DNA of 64,000 nucleotides from Isoetes taiwanensis (GCA_021234155.1 JAJEKV010000157.1:800694-864693), one strand, 5' to 3'; shown: positions 45,163 through 55,699, counted from the stretch's first letter. Numbers and translations: made by a program. Notes: generated by a model from the sequence alone, not told the origin.

Positions 45163-45230
45163 TTATTTATTCGTTTCCCCGAGCACCACTGTATCAATCT
45201 CCCCTTCACAGGATTGATCGTCCTCGATCA
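45163..45230 (-). pseudogene. C-terminal end of a retroelement polyprotein (remnant)
   Basis: The minus-strand frame reads LIEDDQSCEGEIDTVVLGE then TNK and stop, about 20 bases before the 3' LTR. The position, just upstream of the polypurine-like tract, fits the last residues of a pol polyprotein. The frame cannot be followed into a recognisable domain. Confidence 0.4.
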
Positions 45231-47820
45231 ACGAATTATATGGCAAATTTAGCACAACCAAGTCCATGGTTGCAAACCTGATTGAGTCTACAATCTGAAA
45301 TAATCAAGTTCGGCCCTTTAGGCTAAAAATTTCCAAATGCAGCCCTTAAAGGCTAAAGATTCATAAGATTAATTATTAGCAGGCTTTAAGGATAGAGAAG
45401 GTCAAGATCATCAATTACCAAATTGATGCAACTACAAGATGTTATCCTATATTATAAAATTTTAATGTATGTCTGTCTTCAACCTCGCCCTAAAAATTGG
45501 GTGGTTCAGATTTAACCTAAGAATTGGACGACCCAGATAGCCCAAATTTCTTCTCGCTCACTTTTTCCACGGGGAGCAGGACAAGGTCTAAAGCAGATAT
45601 GGCAAGACAGGGGAGGGTCGCTGAGCAGGGCGATGGCAGGGTGTGGTCTTCAGAACTTGGTGAATCTTCCGGCATAGGGTTTCCTCCGGATCGAATTCCG
45701 AGCTTATAGCAGCCGGTTTGGCACTCGGTTATGGTGGTCAGAGTAGCCCTGTCTTTTTCCAGTAGCCAGCCAAGTCTTTTTGCAGTAGTCAAATTTCGCA
45801 GTAGCCAAGTATTGTAGTCGAATGTAAGCTGGAAAACTTGAACAGGGTCGTTGTAGCAAATAACAGGTTTCTTTTGTTGCTGGATGAAGATCCTGTGTGA
45901 TCTGTGACCCATGGATTCACCTTGGGCAGTGTAGTATATGGGTGCATATGGCCACTATTATGAATGCTGCAAGATAGAAATATGCTGAAACATTCTCGCA
46001 GAAATATTCTGGAAGACATAGATCTGGCATTGCCAAAGTATATATGGATGGCTTTTCTCTTATATGCATGAATAATCTAAGTGGATCTCGGCGAATTCCC
46101 AGAGGTTTCTCAGCAAATTTCGTATTTAACAACACAGGTATATGAATCTACCTAATTACTCCATTCGTAATGCTGTTTCATTGGAGATGGATTTCATGTT
46201 TAGAGTGAGCATGGAAGGGGATGCTTAATATTTAAGAATAAGAGTTCTGTTTTTTGTTGGGCATGAGGGGGTGTAGCAAGGATTGTTATATTCATTAGGA
46301 TTTTAATATGTTGCAAGGGTACGTGATGATATTTTTTGTTCATTATTTTGTACAGAGTTAGCCTTTGGGATTAATTATCTATTGAACTATTTCGGTTGTC
46401 TCTTAAGCAGATCAGCTAAGTATTATGTTGAGATAGATTGAGACATCATTGAAAGCATCTGACACCAAATATACATCGCTTGAAAAATGATGGGAAATCT
46501 AAATTTGTCAATTAATCTAATGCTGGTAGAAACTTAGCGTGCAGTACCAGTCAGAGGAAAAACGTTTGTGGCATCAAAGCATGCCCCCACCTAGCATGGT
46601 AGGTACCAGGAAGTTTGCTTTCCAAGTGAATTAAGTTTTTGACCTCATTTATGCTTTGCAAAATATATCATGCATTGGTCTACTTCTGGTGAGCTTGATC
46701 CTCTGTACTTGCCATTTTGAAAGTGCTTATATTCTCTCCATGTCTGGTTGCTATTGTGTAATGGATTGACCATAAACTGAGCTTTTGTTTTCCAGCCAAT
46801 GAGTTTAAAGACATGGCAAATTGGGGTAAGCTTGCTTTTTAATTTGTTGCTGGGCCATTTTCTTTACCATGCAGCTGGATGCTTTTTCCTAAGTCTTCCT
46901 TTTTGGATGGATGGGTGGATATCCAATTGAACTCATCATTCTTCTTGCATCACAAAGTTTTACATGCAAAACGAAATATCACAAGACCATGTAAAATGCC
47001 GTGCAGCCTACACTTGAAAGGAGTTGTATCAGATGCAGGCACTAAAGAAGTCTATGGAGTTTTGATAGTATGGACAACATGAATGTTCTACCTATGAAGT
47101 TTTTGATAGTATGGACAGCATGAATGTTCTACCTGTTTATATCATTCCAAATGTTGGGCACATTGAGTAATGATGTTCTAGGGATAGAAGGGACCACAGG
47201 TACACATTTGAGCTCCACACATTTGAGCTTGCGCTTGGAAATGTCCAGCAAATCTGTATATAGAAGACATCTCAGTAGGAGTATCACTACCAGGGATCCT
47301 AAGACAAATGGGTATGAGCCTAACCCTTGGGATAAATTTGTAAAAGGGAAGAGAGAACATCAATGTTTACTTCATACAAGATCCTAACCATCTATAATAA
47401 TCCTTAGCTAATGAATGACCAAGATTACATATTATATTGTCAAAGTTGTACACTTTCTATAGTACTACAAATGACATACACAACTCAAAGTGCATTAAGC
47501 CATATATTTCCTCATGGATCACTAAGTCTCCTATGAAGTAATATGTAACATCCTTCTCAAAGCACCACCACTATATATATAGTCTGTGTTCAGTTACATG
47601 TAATTACATATTCCCAATGTAATGAGAAAGCATAATAGAATAGAGGGACATAATGAGCAAGCACATATCAACATCAAACTTCAAGGAGATGAACGAATGA
47701 AGATTGAAGACAAACAAGCACAAAACTACAAGAGATTATCAACAACAACAAAAAGAGCATGAGAATCAGCCAATCAACCAATAAGAACTTGACAAGCTAG
47801 CAAACAACACATAAGCGACA
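45231..47820 (-). other. Interior of the LTR element, no conserved domain
   Basis: Open frames at 45,517-45,912 (minus, 131 codons) and 46,879-47,082 (plus) show no protease, integrase, reverse transcriptase or RNase H motif. A 32-bp near-duplication (GTTTTGATAGTATGGACA... at about 47,059 and 47,100) is visible. Confidence 0.4.
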
Positions 47821-47834
47821 ATATTCTCCTAGCT

Positions 47835-47986
47835 GACTTTGACTATAAGCTTACCTCAAAATCTACTCAGGTTAACAATATGCTCTCAGAACCGCTATGT
47901 ATACCATGCAGACTTTGACTATAAGCTTACCTCAAAATCTACTCAGGTTAACAATATGCTCTCAGAACCGCTATGTATACCATGCT
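47835..47986. repeat. 76-bp perfect tandem duplication
   Basis: The unit beginning GACTTTGACTATAAGCTTAC is at 47,835 and 47,911; the copies look identical. It is recent or an assembly artefact. Confidence 0.9.
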
Positions 47987-48103
47987 ATACTACTCAAAGC
48001 TCTTAGAGATACCAACACAACACTATCTAACTCATTGTTCTTATAATTTTACTGTTCCCGACTAATCCGTAGCAATGCGAGACAACGTTAATATCTTTGG
48101 ATG

Positions 48104-48203
48104 TTTTTGTTATCATAAAAGGTTACTGCATACTTTTCTTATTGCGATCAAAATTTTTACAAATTTTTAACTTATGCCCAGCAACGCTGGGCACCGTTAC
48201 TAG
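48104..48203 (+). mobile_element. Helitron 3' terminus (copy 2)
   Basis: Ends in hairpin GCCCAGC, loop AAC, GCTGGGC (48,176-48,192), then ACCGTTA and CTAG (48,200-48,203) followed by T. It aligns with 3,376-3,495. It lies inside the LTR element interior, so it inserted later. The upstream CCGTAGCAATGCGAGAC (48,068) also resembles Helitron subterminal sequence. Confidence 0.65.
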
Positions 48204-49272
48204 TACTAATAATAAACACAGGATAAACTGGATCAAGCAAGGATATCTCAAAACATCAGATGACTGCAAAATTGAAGGTTTTAGGTTTGGCTATGGCCTA
48301 TTGATTTAGAAGAATAGAATTGGATAAAGTAAAAAAAAAAAATTTGTCGGCTAAAAGGTAACTCAATGCAACTCAATGCAATTATAACCACTGGAGAACA
48401 CTCTCCAGTAGCCATCCAAAACTGAGAAAATTCAGGAAAAAAGGTAATTCAATAAAACCACTAGAGATCACACTCTAGCAACCATTCAAATTTTAAGGTT
48501 CAGGCTTCAGGAATTGGTTTAAGAAAAGGTCAGAATTTTTGGCTACCTGCAAACAAAGTTTATGGTTCGTAATATAATTAATATCCACTAATTATCGTAT
48601 GTAGCAGCCTGGCAGATCTGATGTTCGTTGAAGTAGGAAGCGAGGTCGAATATATTTTGGAGCAGTGGTTCTTCTGGACTTGAGTTGGATTGTGCACAAA
48701 ATAAGTCTGTCTCTTAGGCCTGACTTTCTCTTAAATATCTATGGAAGCTTCCTTTACTGTATGCCTCTTGCATCTCTTTAATTTAAAAACTCTATCTGCA
48801 AATTCTCAATAACAATTCTGCCAATCTGCTAATAAATCATTCTCATCCTGCTTATCCTGGCTTACTTCTTAAACTAAATTCTCTCTTGCGGTGGACTGCA
48901 GGCTAATATTCTTTGATCTTATTTGACTGCACCAAATTGCTGCAAGTTTCCAAAGAACTTAATACTGCTGATCTAGCTACTCAGACCGTCTTCTAAACTC
49001 TAGCTATTTTGTTTTTTCCATTAATTAAAAAGTCGTCAGAAATTCAAGCTCCATTCACATGTTCTTGAAACGAATTCAGAGAATGTTGATCTCTCCATCA
49101 CAAACAAAGATTAGTCCAAGAGAATAATTGCTTTACAGACTAACTGAATGCACCTATTCTTCAATCAATAGAAACTGCTAGATAAATCCATCCATGCTCT
49201 AGATTCAAAACTAGTTCTAGTTTTCAAAACTGTAAATCTAGATTCCATAGATCCTAGAAAAACCAGAACCGT
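48204..49272. other. LTR element interior, right part, no gene
   Basis: AT-rich. An imperfect repeat of AACCACTAGAGA...CTCTCCAGTAGCCATCCAAA type occurs at about 48,380-48,490. No open frame of note. Confidence 0.4.
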
Positions 49273-49284
49273 GCTGTGATACCA
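49273..49284 (-). promoter_or_regulatory. Primer-binding-site-like sequence
   Basis: On the minus strand TGGTATCACAGC differs by one base from TGGTATCAGAGC, the initiator-Met tRNA complement used by many plant LTR elements. It lies three bases inside the 5' LTR boundary, as expected. Confidence 0.65.
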
Positions 49285-49287
49285 AGA

Positions 49288-49988
49288 TGATACAAACCCA
49301 TAATCACCGGAGAACTTCTGCAAAATCATCGTCAAGAAATACTACAGATAAACACAATAAGTTCATAGATCCACCCATCTGCATAAGCTCACTACCCAAC
49401 CGGGCTGTTCCTGAGCAAGAGAGTACCAGAGAAAGACTAAATTTTTGGAAAAAGAATGGCTGAGGGTGAAACAATTTAAACATTAGAACCCCATCTAGCA
49501 AACTCTCGAATTTAAAGAAAGGAATAGTTTGAAAGAAAGGCTGGAATGGGAGAAGGGTTCTTCATATAAATTGAGCAGATAGAATCCTCTATCCTACTCT
49601 TCTCAAAGAATTCAACAACAAGAATTATCTTCGAAATTAATCATAGGTTTACAACGAGAGTAAACGGAATTCATGGACTTGGCTTCGGGATGCCAGAGTA
49701 GCCGATTGTGAAATTGCAGAAGCAGGTTTGATAGCAGAAGGTCCACAAGTCATTGTAGCAAATGCTGATGTCGCTCAATCGTTACCTAAGGCTTAGTGTT
49801 GCTGTCCACCTCCTTCACGATCCGCTGCCGCCTCTTTATAAGAGTTATAAGAAAAGGTAGTGGACTTTTAAAATAACCCTTGATAAGAATAGAAAAGCCT
49901 TGCCTTTTCATAACGGCTTTGGAACCTTATTTAAGTCTTGGCCTTTTCTCTTTGACGTATGACCATAGGTAATATAAGGACCCCCTTT
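49288..49988 (-). repeat. 5' LTR
   Basis: About 700 bp, ending in TTTGTATCA on the minus strand next to the primer-binding-like site. The outer edge near AAAGGGGGTCC is only approximate, because no clear TG terminus or target duplication was found. Confidence 0.7.
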
Positions 49989-50829
49989 GTTAGAGCCTAG
50001 ACTCTAACCTTGCAAGAAGGATGAAAAAAACCCACAATCCAAGCTCAATCTATCAGATGAAGGCAATGCACAACACAAAGATTCATCATCTCCATAGCTA
50101 GATCAAGCAAAATACTCTCTCCCAATACACCGTCTCTCTCCTCTCTCTCTCTGCTCAGATAACCATTAGAGTTTTTTTGGGTTCACTTATTGTCCCAAGC
50201 TCGATGCCAAAGATGGAAATCGCGGCCAATGAGAATTGGGGTGGGCTTTTCTTCATCCATGCCTCCCTTCCCATGCCGGTGTCGTCAAGGTAAAGGTTCG
50301 ACATTATCCTTACCTACCGCCTACGGAGGTTGATTGGCGGAAGTAATAATTACAAATTATTCCATACGAATTACCACCCAAATGTTGGGGTGTCTATAAG
50401 TACCCCCCTCCCTTCCTCAACGGCTCTTCTTTTCGCGTCTCTCCATCCAGGTTTGCTAATGCTTTCAATCCTTCTAGTTCTGCGAGCTCATCGATTGAAC
50501 TGTTTGATCTAATTAATTTGCGGTTCATTTCGGATGGCGATTACCTGCATCACGGTGAGAATGATTTGTTTGCTTCAATATATTTCTTGGGAGCTTAAGT
50601 GACAATCCGACCCGCCACTCAGAGGTCCTCATCGGGTGATCAAAGGCAGGAGAAATGTTATTTCAAGCCATTGGAAGGCTATTGTTGTCGGGTTCGAGGT
50701 GAGAGGGGAAGTATATATCAAGGTCAGACACCTATACACACCGACAGACATGAGAAAAGAAAAGATAAGATCTCGACGTAATTTCCCTGAGCTTCGTGCT
50801 AATTGTGAGTTTCATTATATCTGTGCTAA
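49989..50829 (+). other. Upstream region of the 50.8 kb gene, possible exons
   Basis: A CT-rich stretch lies at 50,139-50,160. Protein-like stretches bordered by splice-like sites are seen: MPKMEIAANENWGGLFFIHA before CAAG/GTAAAGG (about 50,205-50,290), and FANAFNPSSSASSSIELFDL between CCAG/GTTTGC and CACG/GTGAGA (about 50,453-50,552). They may be 5' exons of the next gene, but the joins are unproved. Confidence 0.3.
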
Positions 50830-51825
50830 TCCGTCATTCATTATATTTTGAAGAAATCAACTAATTGGGTTTCTGGTATCTCAGGGCTCTGTATTTCCGA
50901 TGTGCTGGACCTGGAACCATCGAGTTCTATCACAAGCATCTTCCGTGCTTTCTATTATGATATTGGATCCTTGCTTTTTGAAGGTCAAACAGAAGTGCAG
51001 CTGCGGGAAAGGGGGATTTGGTTCTTAAAATATGAGTATTATCCTCGGAAAGGCAAAATTGTGGACTTACCATTGCCCCCATTATCACAGCTTAGTTCCT
51101 GCCCAATGGATTCCAGTTCTCTGTTTCTTGCCAAGCTGAAATTGTCACAGGAAATTTTCAGTGCTTTGAAGGAGAAAGGTGGAGTCTGTGGACACGTGAA
51201 AGTAAATGTACCCATCGATATGTTTATTACCTTGTTTAAGAATGTCGAGAATGTCAAGAAGACTTCAAAAATGTTTACTGTAAGTGATTGTCAGTTGTTT
51301 CTGGATGACATTTTATGTGATGAATGGTCATCCCGTCTGCATGAAGGAGTTGAGAAGGTACAGTGCAGGATAAAGAAAGAAAGCGTTCGAATCAGGTATT
51401 GTATTCGAAAGCAAACAGTTTACATTACCTTCAAATACAGAAGATGGAGGGAAGTAAAAGAAGGGAGCAGATGGACGTGGGTTCCAGTGGAACAAGACGA
51501 TGCTGATGGTACCCATTCTGCGGTCATTGACATTGCTATCTTCAGAAGTGGTCAATTGTTTAAAACTTTAAAAGTCGAAGAAGCATGGTCTTTATTTGAT
51601 GTAAGAATTATTTTGGAATCAGAATGTGACTTAAACGTCTTCCATTTTTTGGTGGATGGTGTCAAGGTAGGAAAACGTAGGGAAGAATTGTATACAATAA
51701 AGCTCTGTATGCCTCCTGTTGTACTTTCTTTAAGTGAAACAGTTAAACAAATAAATGACAATGGTGTTACTGGGTTCAAATCCCAGTGTTGTTTGCCAAT
51801 AACTTATATCCTTTTGCAAAGATAG
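50830..51825 (+). CDS. Unrecognised protein, partial (last exon?)
   Basis: The frame is open for about 330 codons. No ATG occurs in its first 90 codons, and TATCTCAG/GGCTCTG at 50,884 is a good acceptor, so this is probably the last exon of a spliced gene. The protein is soluble, mixed alpha/beta in composition, with no signal or membrane segment. It includes a Trp/Arg-rich strand (FKYRRWREV, GSRWTWVPVEQDD) and a C-terminal LNVFHFLVDGVKVGKRREE stretch that could be a beta-grasp-like fold, though I cannot support a family. The final 30 residues overlap a T-arm-like sequence at 51,769 and may be read-through into the palindrome region. Confidence 0.5.
   Translation, partial: SVIHYILKKSTNWVSGISGLCISDVLDLEPSSSITSIFRAFYYDIGSLLFEGQTEVQLRERGIWFLKYEYYPRKGKIVDLPLPPLSQLSSCPMDSSSLFLAKLKLSQEIFSALKEKGGVCGHVKVNVPIDMFITLFKNVENVKKTSKMFTVSDCQLFLDDILCDEWSSRLHEGVEKVQCRIKKESVRIRYCIRKQTVYITFKYRRWREVKEGSRWTWVPVEQDDADGTHSAVIDIAIFRSGQLFKTLKVEEAWSLFDVRIILESECDLNVFHFLVDGVKVGKRREELYTIKLCMPPVVLSLSETVKQINDNGVTGFKSQCCLPITYILLQR
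51769..51787 (+). other. tRNA T-arm-like hairpin
   Basis: ACTGGGTTCAAATCCCAGT forms a 5-bp stem and a 9-nt loop matching the B box GGTTCAAATCC. No A box or acceptor stem accompanies it, so it is not a tRNA gene. Confidence 0.4.
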
Positions 51826-52026
51826 CACCGTGCCCACCGTGCGAAATATGTGGAGTTCGTGTAGTCATGTTGTGTAGTTTCGCACCGTGGCCACGGTGTA
51901 GTATGTTTTGCAGTTAACATAAATTTGGCCTTCTTTTTGGCAAAATATCGCAACGTGGCCATGGTGCGAATACCTTATTGTTGTCTTTGGCGTTTATGCG
52001 CGTTTTGCACCATGGCCACGGTGCGA
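51825..52026. repeat. Palindrome cluster 1 (four copies)
   Basis: Variants of GCACCGTGGCCACGGTGC lie at about 51,825, 51,882, 51,949 and 52,006 (steps of 57, 67 and 57 bp). A fifth, degraded trace may lie at about 52,065. The sequence between copies is not conserved. The cluster lies between the stop of the 50.8 kb frame and the start of the 52.1 kb gene. Confidence 0.85.
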
Positions 52027-52141
52027 CATATTTCTCGTCAGGACACTTAAGACATTTTAGTTTCGCGCCGTCAGCTCGCAGGCACGCACTTTTAGGCGAT
52101 CAGGTTTTTTATTGCACTAAAGGAGGCGCTACAATTCCGCA

Positions 52142-53667
52142 ATGTCAAACGGCAGGTCAGAGAAAGCTTGGGAACAGTTCCAGGCATGGTATGACCAGAT
52201 CGTCAGGAAGGAAGCAGAGTATCGGCTGTCACACCCAGATGAGTTCGCTCAACAGCCTGAAAACCCGGTAGACGCCACTGTAGTCTACAATAACTTCTGC
52301 CTAACGGTAGATATAATCTCTGAGGCTAACCAACACATTGACGTGTATGGTCAGTACATTCAGAGTTTCATGGCCGTGGCAGAAACTGAAGCGCGTCCTT
52401 CTCCCTCGACTGGGAAGATTGTATTGAGTCTAAAGTCCTTTTCTGAAGCTTTTTCCCAAAGGTGACCAAGATAAGGTTCGAAGGTCGTTCAAGAGACTGC
52501 CAGCCGACTTATGTGAGAAGGATGGGAAGGATAATTTATATCCAGTTGACATCATGTTTGCTACTTACATGATATATACGGTTCCACCAACAGATAGGGA
52601 AGAACCACAGGTGAAGGCTATTGCAGAACCTCAGTCACCTGTAGAGGAGGTATTTGATGCAGAGAAAGAGAAGGAACTGGTGGAAAAGCTCGACGAGGAC
52701 GAGGATGAAGACGTAGACGAGCATGAAGAGAATCTTGATAGATGGGGTGTCACGGAAGCCTTGCCAGTTAACATAGGAGGGAAGGACTATCTTCTTCTCC
52801 ACGATATATCTTCCATTACTGGTTTGAGGGAAGATGAGGTCCTTGGACAAATCTATGCTTTCGTTGTTGGTCTAGACGACTTCATTGACTTCGAGCCAGA
52901 AGTGCCTAGGGATCTGCACGATCTCTTAACCTATGATGGAACTTCAATAGCTCCTGAGAATGCTTTTGATAGAGTTCTGGAGATGGCAGAAATGGGCTTG
53001 AAGGAAGTCTCAGAAGTAAAGTTCGAGGCGAGTACATCAGAAGCTAAAAAAGATGGTGCAAAGCAAGTATCAAAGAGCGAATCAAGCTCTTCAAGGTCGT
53101 CCATCAACATTTCTACCAAAGAGGTTATTGGATCTGATGAAGTGGAGGTAAGCTACCATAAGTTTGCTTATTTTGTTAAGTGCCTAAGAACGATTGTTTA
53201 TTGCGCAGGAGATTTTTGTGGACGATTGTTGCGCCAGGCATGACAGAGTTACCCTTGGCAGAGATGCAAGTATCGCCCACTATATGGGCTACCTTTATAA
53301 GGGAGAGATCGTCGTGTTCCATTCTAAGTACAGCCCATATGGACCAGAAGAGGTCTTGAAACTCAAGGCCCTCTCGTTGATTGGTAATCACATCCCATTA
53401 TCTGCCAATTCTGATCGAGTAGTGGCTGTTAGGAGAGATATCGCCACACATATTTTTGGTGGCTTTAGTATGTATTCTATGGCTGCCAGTAGAGCTGCAT
53501 TGGCCTTGTCCGGCGTGGATAAGGCTACAATTCGACTGACTTGGGAAGAGAGGGAGCCCCAGATTCCTCGCCTTATGTACATGTTGGATGCTGGTCTGCA
53601 GGAGTCCGAATTGGAAGAAGTCGAAGTGTCCGATGACTTACATGTTTCTAAGAAAATGAAGTTGTAA
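52142..53667 (+). CDS. Unrecognised two-exon gene with acidic central region
   Basis: Exon 1 runs 52,142-53,147 and exon 2 53,209-53,667. The 61-base intron has GTAAGC and GCGCAG and keeps phase (SDEVE-EIFVDD). The frame shifts by one at a T5 run (52,450-52,454). Reading T4 joins SFSEAF to PKGDQDKVRRSFKRL, so a consensus error is likely. The total would be about 490 residues. Features: N-terminal Trp/Tyr/Asp-rich helix (EKAWEQFQAWYDQIVRKEAE), an acidic Glu/Asp run (about residues 180-200), a Ser/Lys-rich linker before the intron, and a globular C-terminal part (HYMGYLYKGEIVVFHSKYSP, HIFGGFSMYSMAASRAALAL). No family was recognised. It is flanked on both sides by palindrome clusters. Confidence 0.6.
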
Positions 53668-53770
53668 CCATTGTCAATTAATGCAAAGACTTGTTTGAAA
53701 TCTCTATTCTTGTTATATCGAACATAAACTTCAGTTTCATTTTAATTTGTTTTACGCTTCAATTTTACTT

Positions 53771-53907
53771 GCACCGTGGCCACGGTGCAAAGACCGTGTT
53801 GTCCGTGCTTACAACTAACAAATATTCGCACCGTGGCCACGGTGCGAAAATGACTATTCCACATTGTGTGGAAAGGTCTATTTCGCACCGTCGCCACGGT
53901 GCGAAAA
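53771..53907. repeat. Palindrome cluster 2 (three copies)
   Basis: Copies at 53,771, 53,828 and 53,884 (steps 57 and 56 bp). The middle copy is a perfect 24-bp palindrome (53,825-53,848) with core CGCACCGTGGCCACGGTGCG. The cluster starts about 100 bp after the stop of the 52.1 kb gene. Confidence 0.9.
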
Positions 53908-54125
53908 TAGCAGTTCCAACTTCTTTGGAGTGTGCATCTGAATTTAGAATCTACATGTAAGGAAAATGGCCAAGAGCTTTCCAAATTGAAAATGTGCGGT
54001 AAATAGATGGATCATATGTTTCTATCTCTTATGGTTACATACTTATAACTAGAGAATGTCTGAAATATTCTAGTAACAGAATTTAGAACTCATATAAGAG
54101 GCATAGCATACATAAATGCAGAAGA

Positions 54126-54452
54126 TCATTCGCAATCGGGATCATCATGAGCAGGAAGTTGAGTGATGCGATTAATCTCATAGACGTGACGCTCTGGAAC
54201 CCGATGAAGGTGGATAACAACACGATAAACCCCGTTGGAAGAATGATTTCGACCCTCTGCTACCCCTTCCAGCCAGGAATCAAGGGGGATACGCCTCTGA
54301 GAACATCTATAAAGATCATTATATTTCATAGTGCAAGTAATGGAGTCTATAGGGAAGGTAGACCGAGACATAGCAAATGGATGCCTTCTCCATTGAATGA
54401 ATGGAGCTGTACTTATATCGAACAAAATTATTGACATGCACTGTAGCAGCAT
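54126..54452 (-). CDS. Small unrecognised protein, paralogue 1
   Basis: 108 codons. From about residue 35 it shares a pattern with the neighbouring gene at 54.55 kb: DSITC-x-M, a Cys-x-x-R-x-IP-x-x-x-W block, VVIHLH and INRITQLP, then an acidic end. No known domain was recognised. Spacing and same-strand order point to a tandem duplication. The first 30 residues are hydrophobic and not shared, so translation may start later. Confidence 0.5.
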   Translation of the reverse strand: MLLQCMSIILFDISTAPFIQWRRHPFAMSRSTFPIDSITCTMKYNDLYRCSQRRIPLDSWLEGVAEGRNHSSNGVYRVVIHLHRVPERHVYEINRITQLPAHDDPDCE

Positions 54453-54546
54453 TATTGGTTATATATACGAGCATAATGTACAAAATACACGATCATGAAC
54501 TCTTCAAATAAGTATTGACAATATGATCCAGATGACAAGTATTGAT

Positions 54547-54795
54547 TTAGGGGGACTCTTCTGAGTCATTATCACCAGGCACCCCAGTGATCTTTTCTAT
54601 CATGTACATTTGATGCTCTCTATTCCATATTAGATGGATGATAACATCGAAGGGATCAGGATAATAGCGAGGATTGAGAGCGGCAGTGGTCATCCAGTCT
54701 TCCATGGGTATTTCTCGCTCGCGACACTGCTTGAAGTTTTCGTGATTCATCTTGCAGGTGATGGAATCATGTTCAGGACCAGGAGGAGGCCACAT
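54547..54795 (-). CDS. Small unrecognised protein, paralogue 2
   Basis: 83 codons from the first ATG (54,795). It carries DSITCKMNHENFKQC, REREIPMEDW, FDVIIHLIW and IEKITGVP, then an acidic end. About 40% of aligned positions agree with the 54.1 kb gene by eye, with conserved Cys, Trp and His. The regularity of the conserved pattern argues that both are or were real genes. Confidence 0.5.
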   Translation of the reverse strand: MWPPPGPEHDSITCKMNHENFKQCREREIPMEDWMTTAALNPRYYPDPFDVIIHLIWNREHQMYMIEKITGVPGDNDSEESP

Positions 54796-54829
54796 GGCCA
54801 ATGTTGCTGCACTCGGCAATTTGATGTAT

Positions 54830-54905
54830 ATTTATACCCACCAAAATTATTGATGGTATGTACGCACCAAAATTATTGATGGTATATACATAGAAATTAT
54901 TGGAT
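54830..54905. repeat. Short tandem repeat upstream of paralogue 2
   Basis: CACCAAAATTATTGATGGTA occurs at about 54,839 and 54,867, with a weaker third AAATTATTGGAT. It sits where the minus-strand promoter would be. Confidence 0.75.
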
Positions 54906-54984
54906 TATATACATACTTGTATGGTACTCGTATAATGGCATATATACCTGATTTCTCTTTAAATAGGCATCTATGCCTTCATTG

Positions 54985-55073
54985 TCTTGTTTGCTCCTTG
55001 CCTGCTTCTTGTCTGCTCCTTGCCTCCCTGTCTGCTCCACTAATTTCTTGTCTGCTCCACTAATTTCTTGCAA
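54985..55073. repeat. CTGCTCC-rich tandem repeat before the 55.1 kb gene
   Basis: TTGTCTGCTCCACTAATTTC occurs twice in tandem (about 55,024-55,070), after several TGCTCCTTGCCT words. It ends immediately before the ATG. Confidence 0.8.
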
Positions 55074-55640
55074 ATGGTAACTTTGCAAGAACATCCTCGC
55101 TGGGCTGATCCGGAATACCTGCAAGCATGCGGCAGAAATACGTGCACTTTTGATGATTTTTTTTGCAACTTTTGGGAGCATCGATGGCGTCACGGTCCAA
55201 CAACAGAGCTTGCAAGGCAGCTGAGCAACTTCATTATCGATCGCTATACTCGTCATCTCCCTCCACTAGAGGAGATCAATTCGAGTCAGGCAAGGTTCAA
55301 TCTAAGTGCTTTGGGACTTCTTGAACCCCCCTCAGATTTAGAAGATAGGCTAGAACAGTTGAAGGACATGCTTTTCCATGGTTTCATGGCCTACTCTCTG
55401 GATCAGTATGCGCCTCTGGTCATTCCTACTAGTGAGAAGAATAGGATTTATATCCTCATTGAACTTTACAACTTCCATTACAAATCTTTTGTGGATATTG
55501 GTAAGCTCCTATTCCGTTCCCTTGACTTCAACATCTTGTGGTTACTGTCTAGATTCCCCACCTGGGATACAATTCCTTGGGATACACGTGACCTATGGCT
55601 ACATAGCACACAGCACATAATACGTACATATCACAGGTGA
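55074..55640 (+). CDS. Unrecognised 188-codon protein
   Basis: Starts ATGGTAACTTTGCAAG at 55,074; the frame stays open to 55,640. Rich in Trp, Phe, Leu and Asp (FDDFFCNFWEHRWRHG, LNFHY-like and WDTIPWDTRDLWLH stretches). No signal peptide or catalytic motif. It ends at CACAG/GTGA, so the stop overlaps a possible donor and the gene could continue in another exon. It shares the palindrome-bounded block with the two small paralogues, which are transcribed divergently from it. Confidence 0.5.
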   Translation: MVTLQEHPRWADPEYLQACGRNTCTFDDFFCNFWEHRWRHGPTTELARQLSNFIIDRYTRHLPPLEEINSSQARFNLSALGLLEPPSDLEDRLEQLKDMLFHGFMAYSLDQYAPLVIPTSEKNRIYILIELYNFHYKSFVDIGKLLFRSLDFNILWLLSRFPTWDTIPWDTRDLWLHSTQHIIRTYHR

Positions 55641-55699
55641 AGATACTCCATTGGAATATGTGTATAAACTAGATTTTCATAGAAATTAAGTATATAAGC

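Larger units (their letters stand above)
44481..49988 (-). mobile_element. Decayed LTR retrotransposon
   Basis: Two direct terminal repeats (44,481-45,143 and 49,288-49,988) enclose about 4.1 kb with almost no coding capacity. A primer-binding-like site lies beside the upper repeat, so the element reads on the minus strand. Beside the lower repeat a purine-rich AGAAAGGGGG (minus strand) could be the polypurine tract. A short coding end remains at 45,163-45,230. The interior carries a Helitron end and a 76-bp duplication. The superfamily (Copia or Gypsy) cannot be told without integrase and reverse transcriptase. Confidence 0.65.

Noticed and set aside
51769-51787. tRNA gene
   Set aside because: Only a T-arm-like hairpin is present, with no A box, anticodon arm or acceptor stem.
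51825-52026. Evenly spaced palindromes as a CRISPR array
   Set aside because: The context is eukaryotic, repeats vary, steps vary (57-67 bp), there are no cas genes, and the copies come in small clusters between genes.
52142-55640. Endogenous giant-virus segment
   Set aside because: No capsid, polymerase or packaging ATPase gene was seen. Compactness and palindromes alone are not enough.
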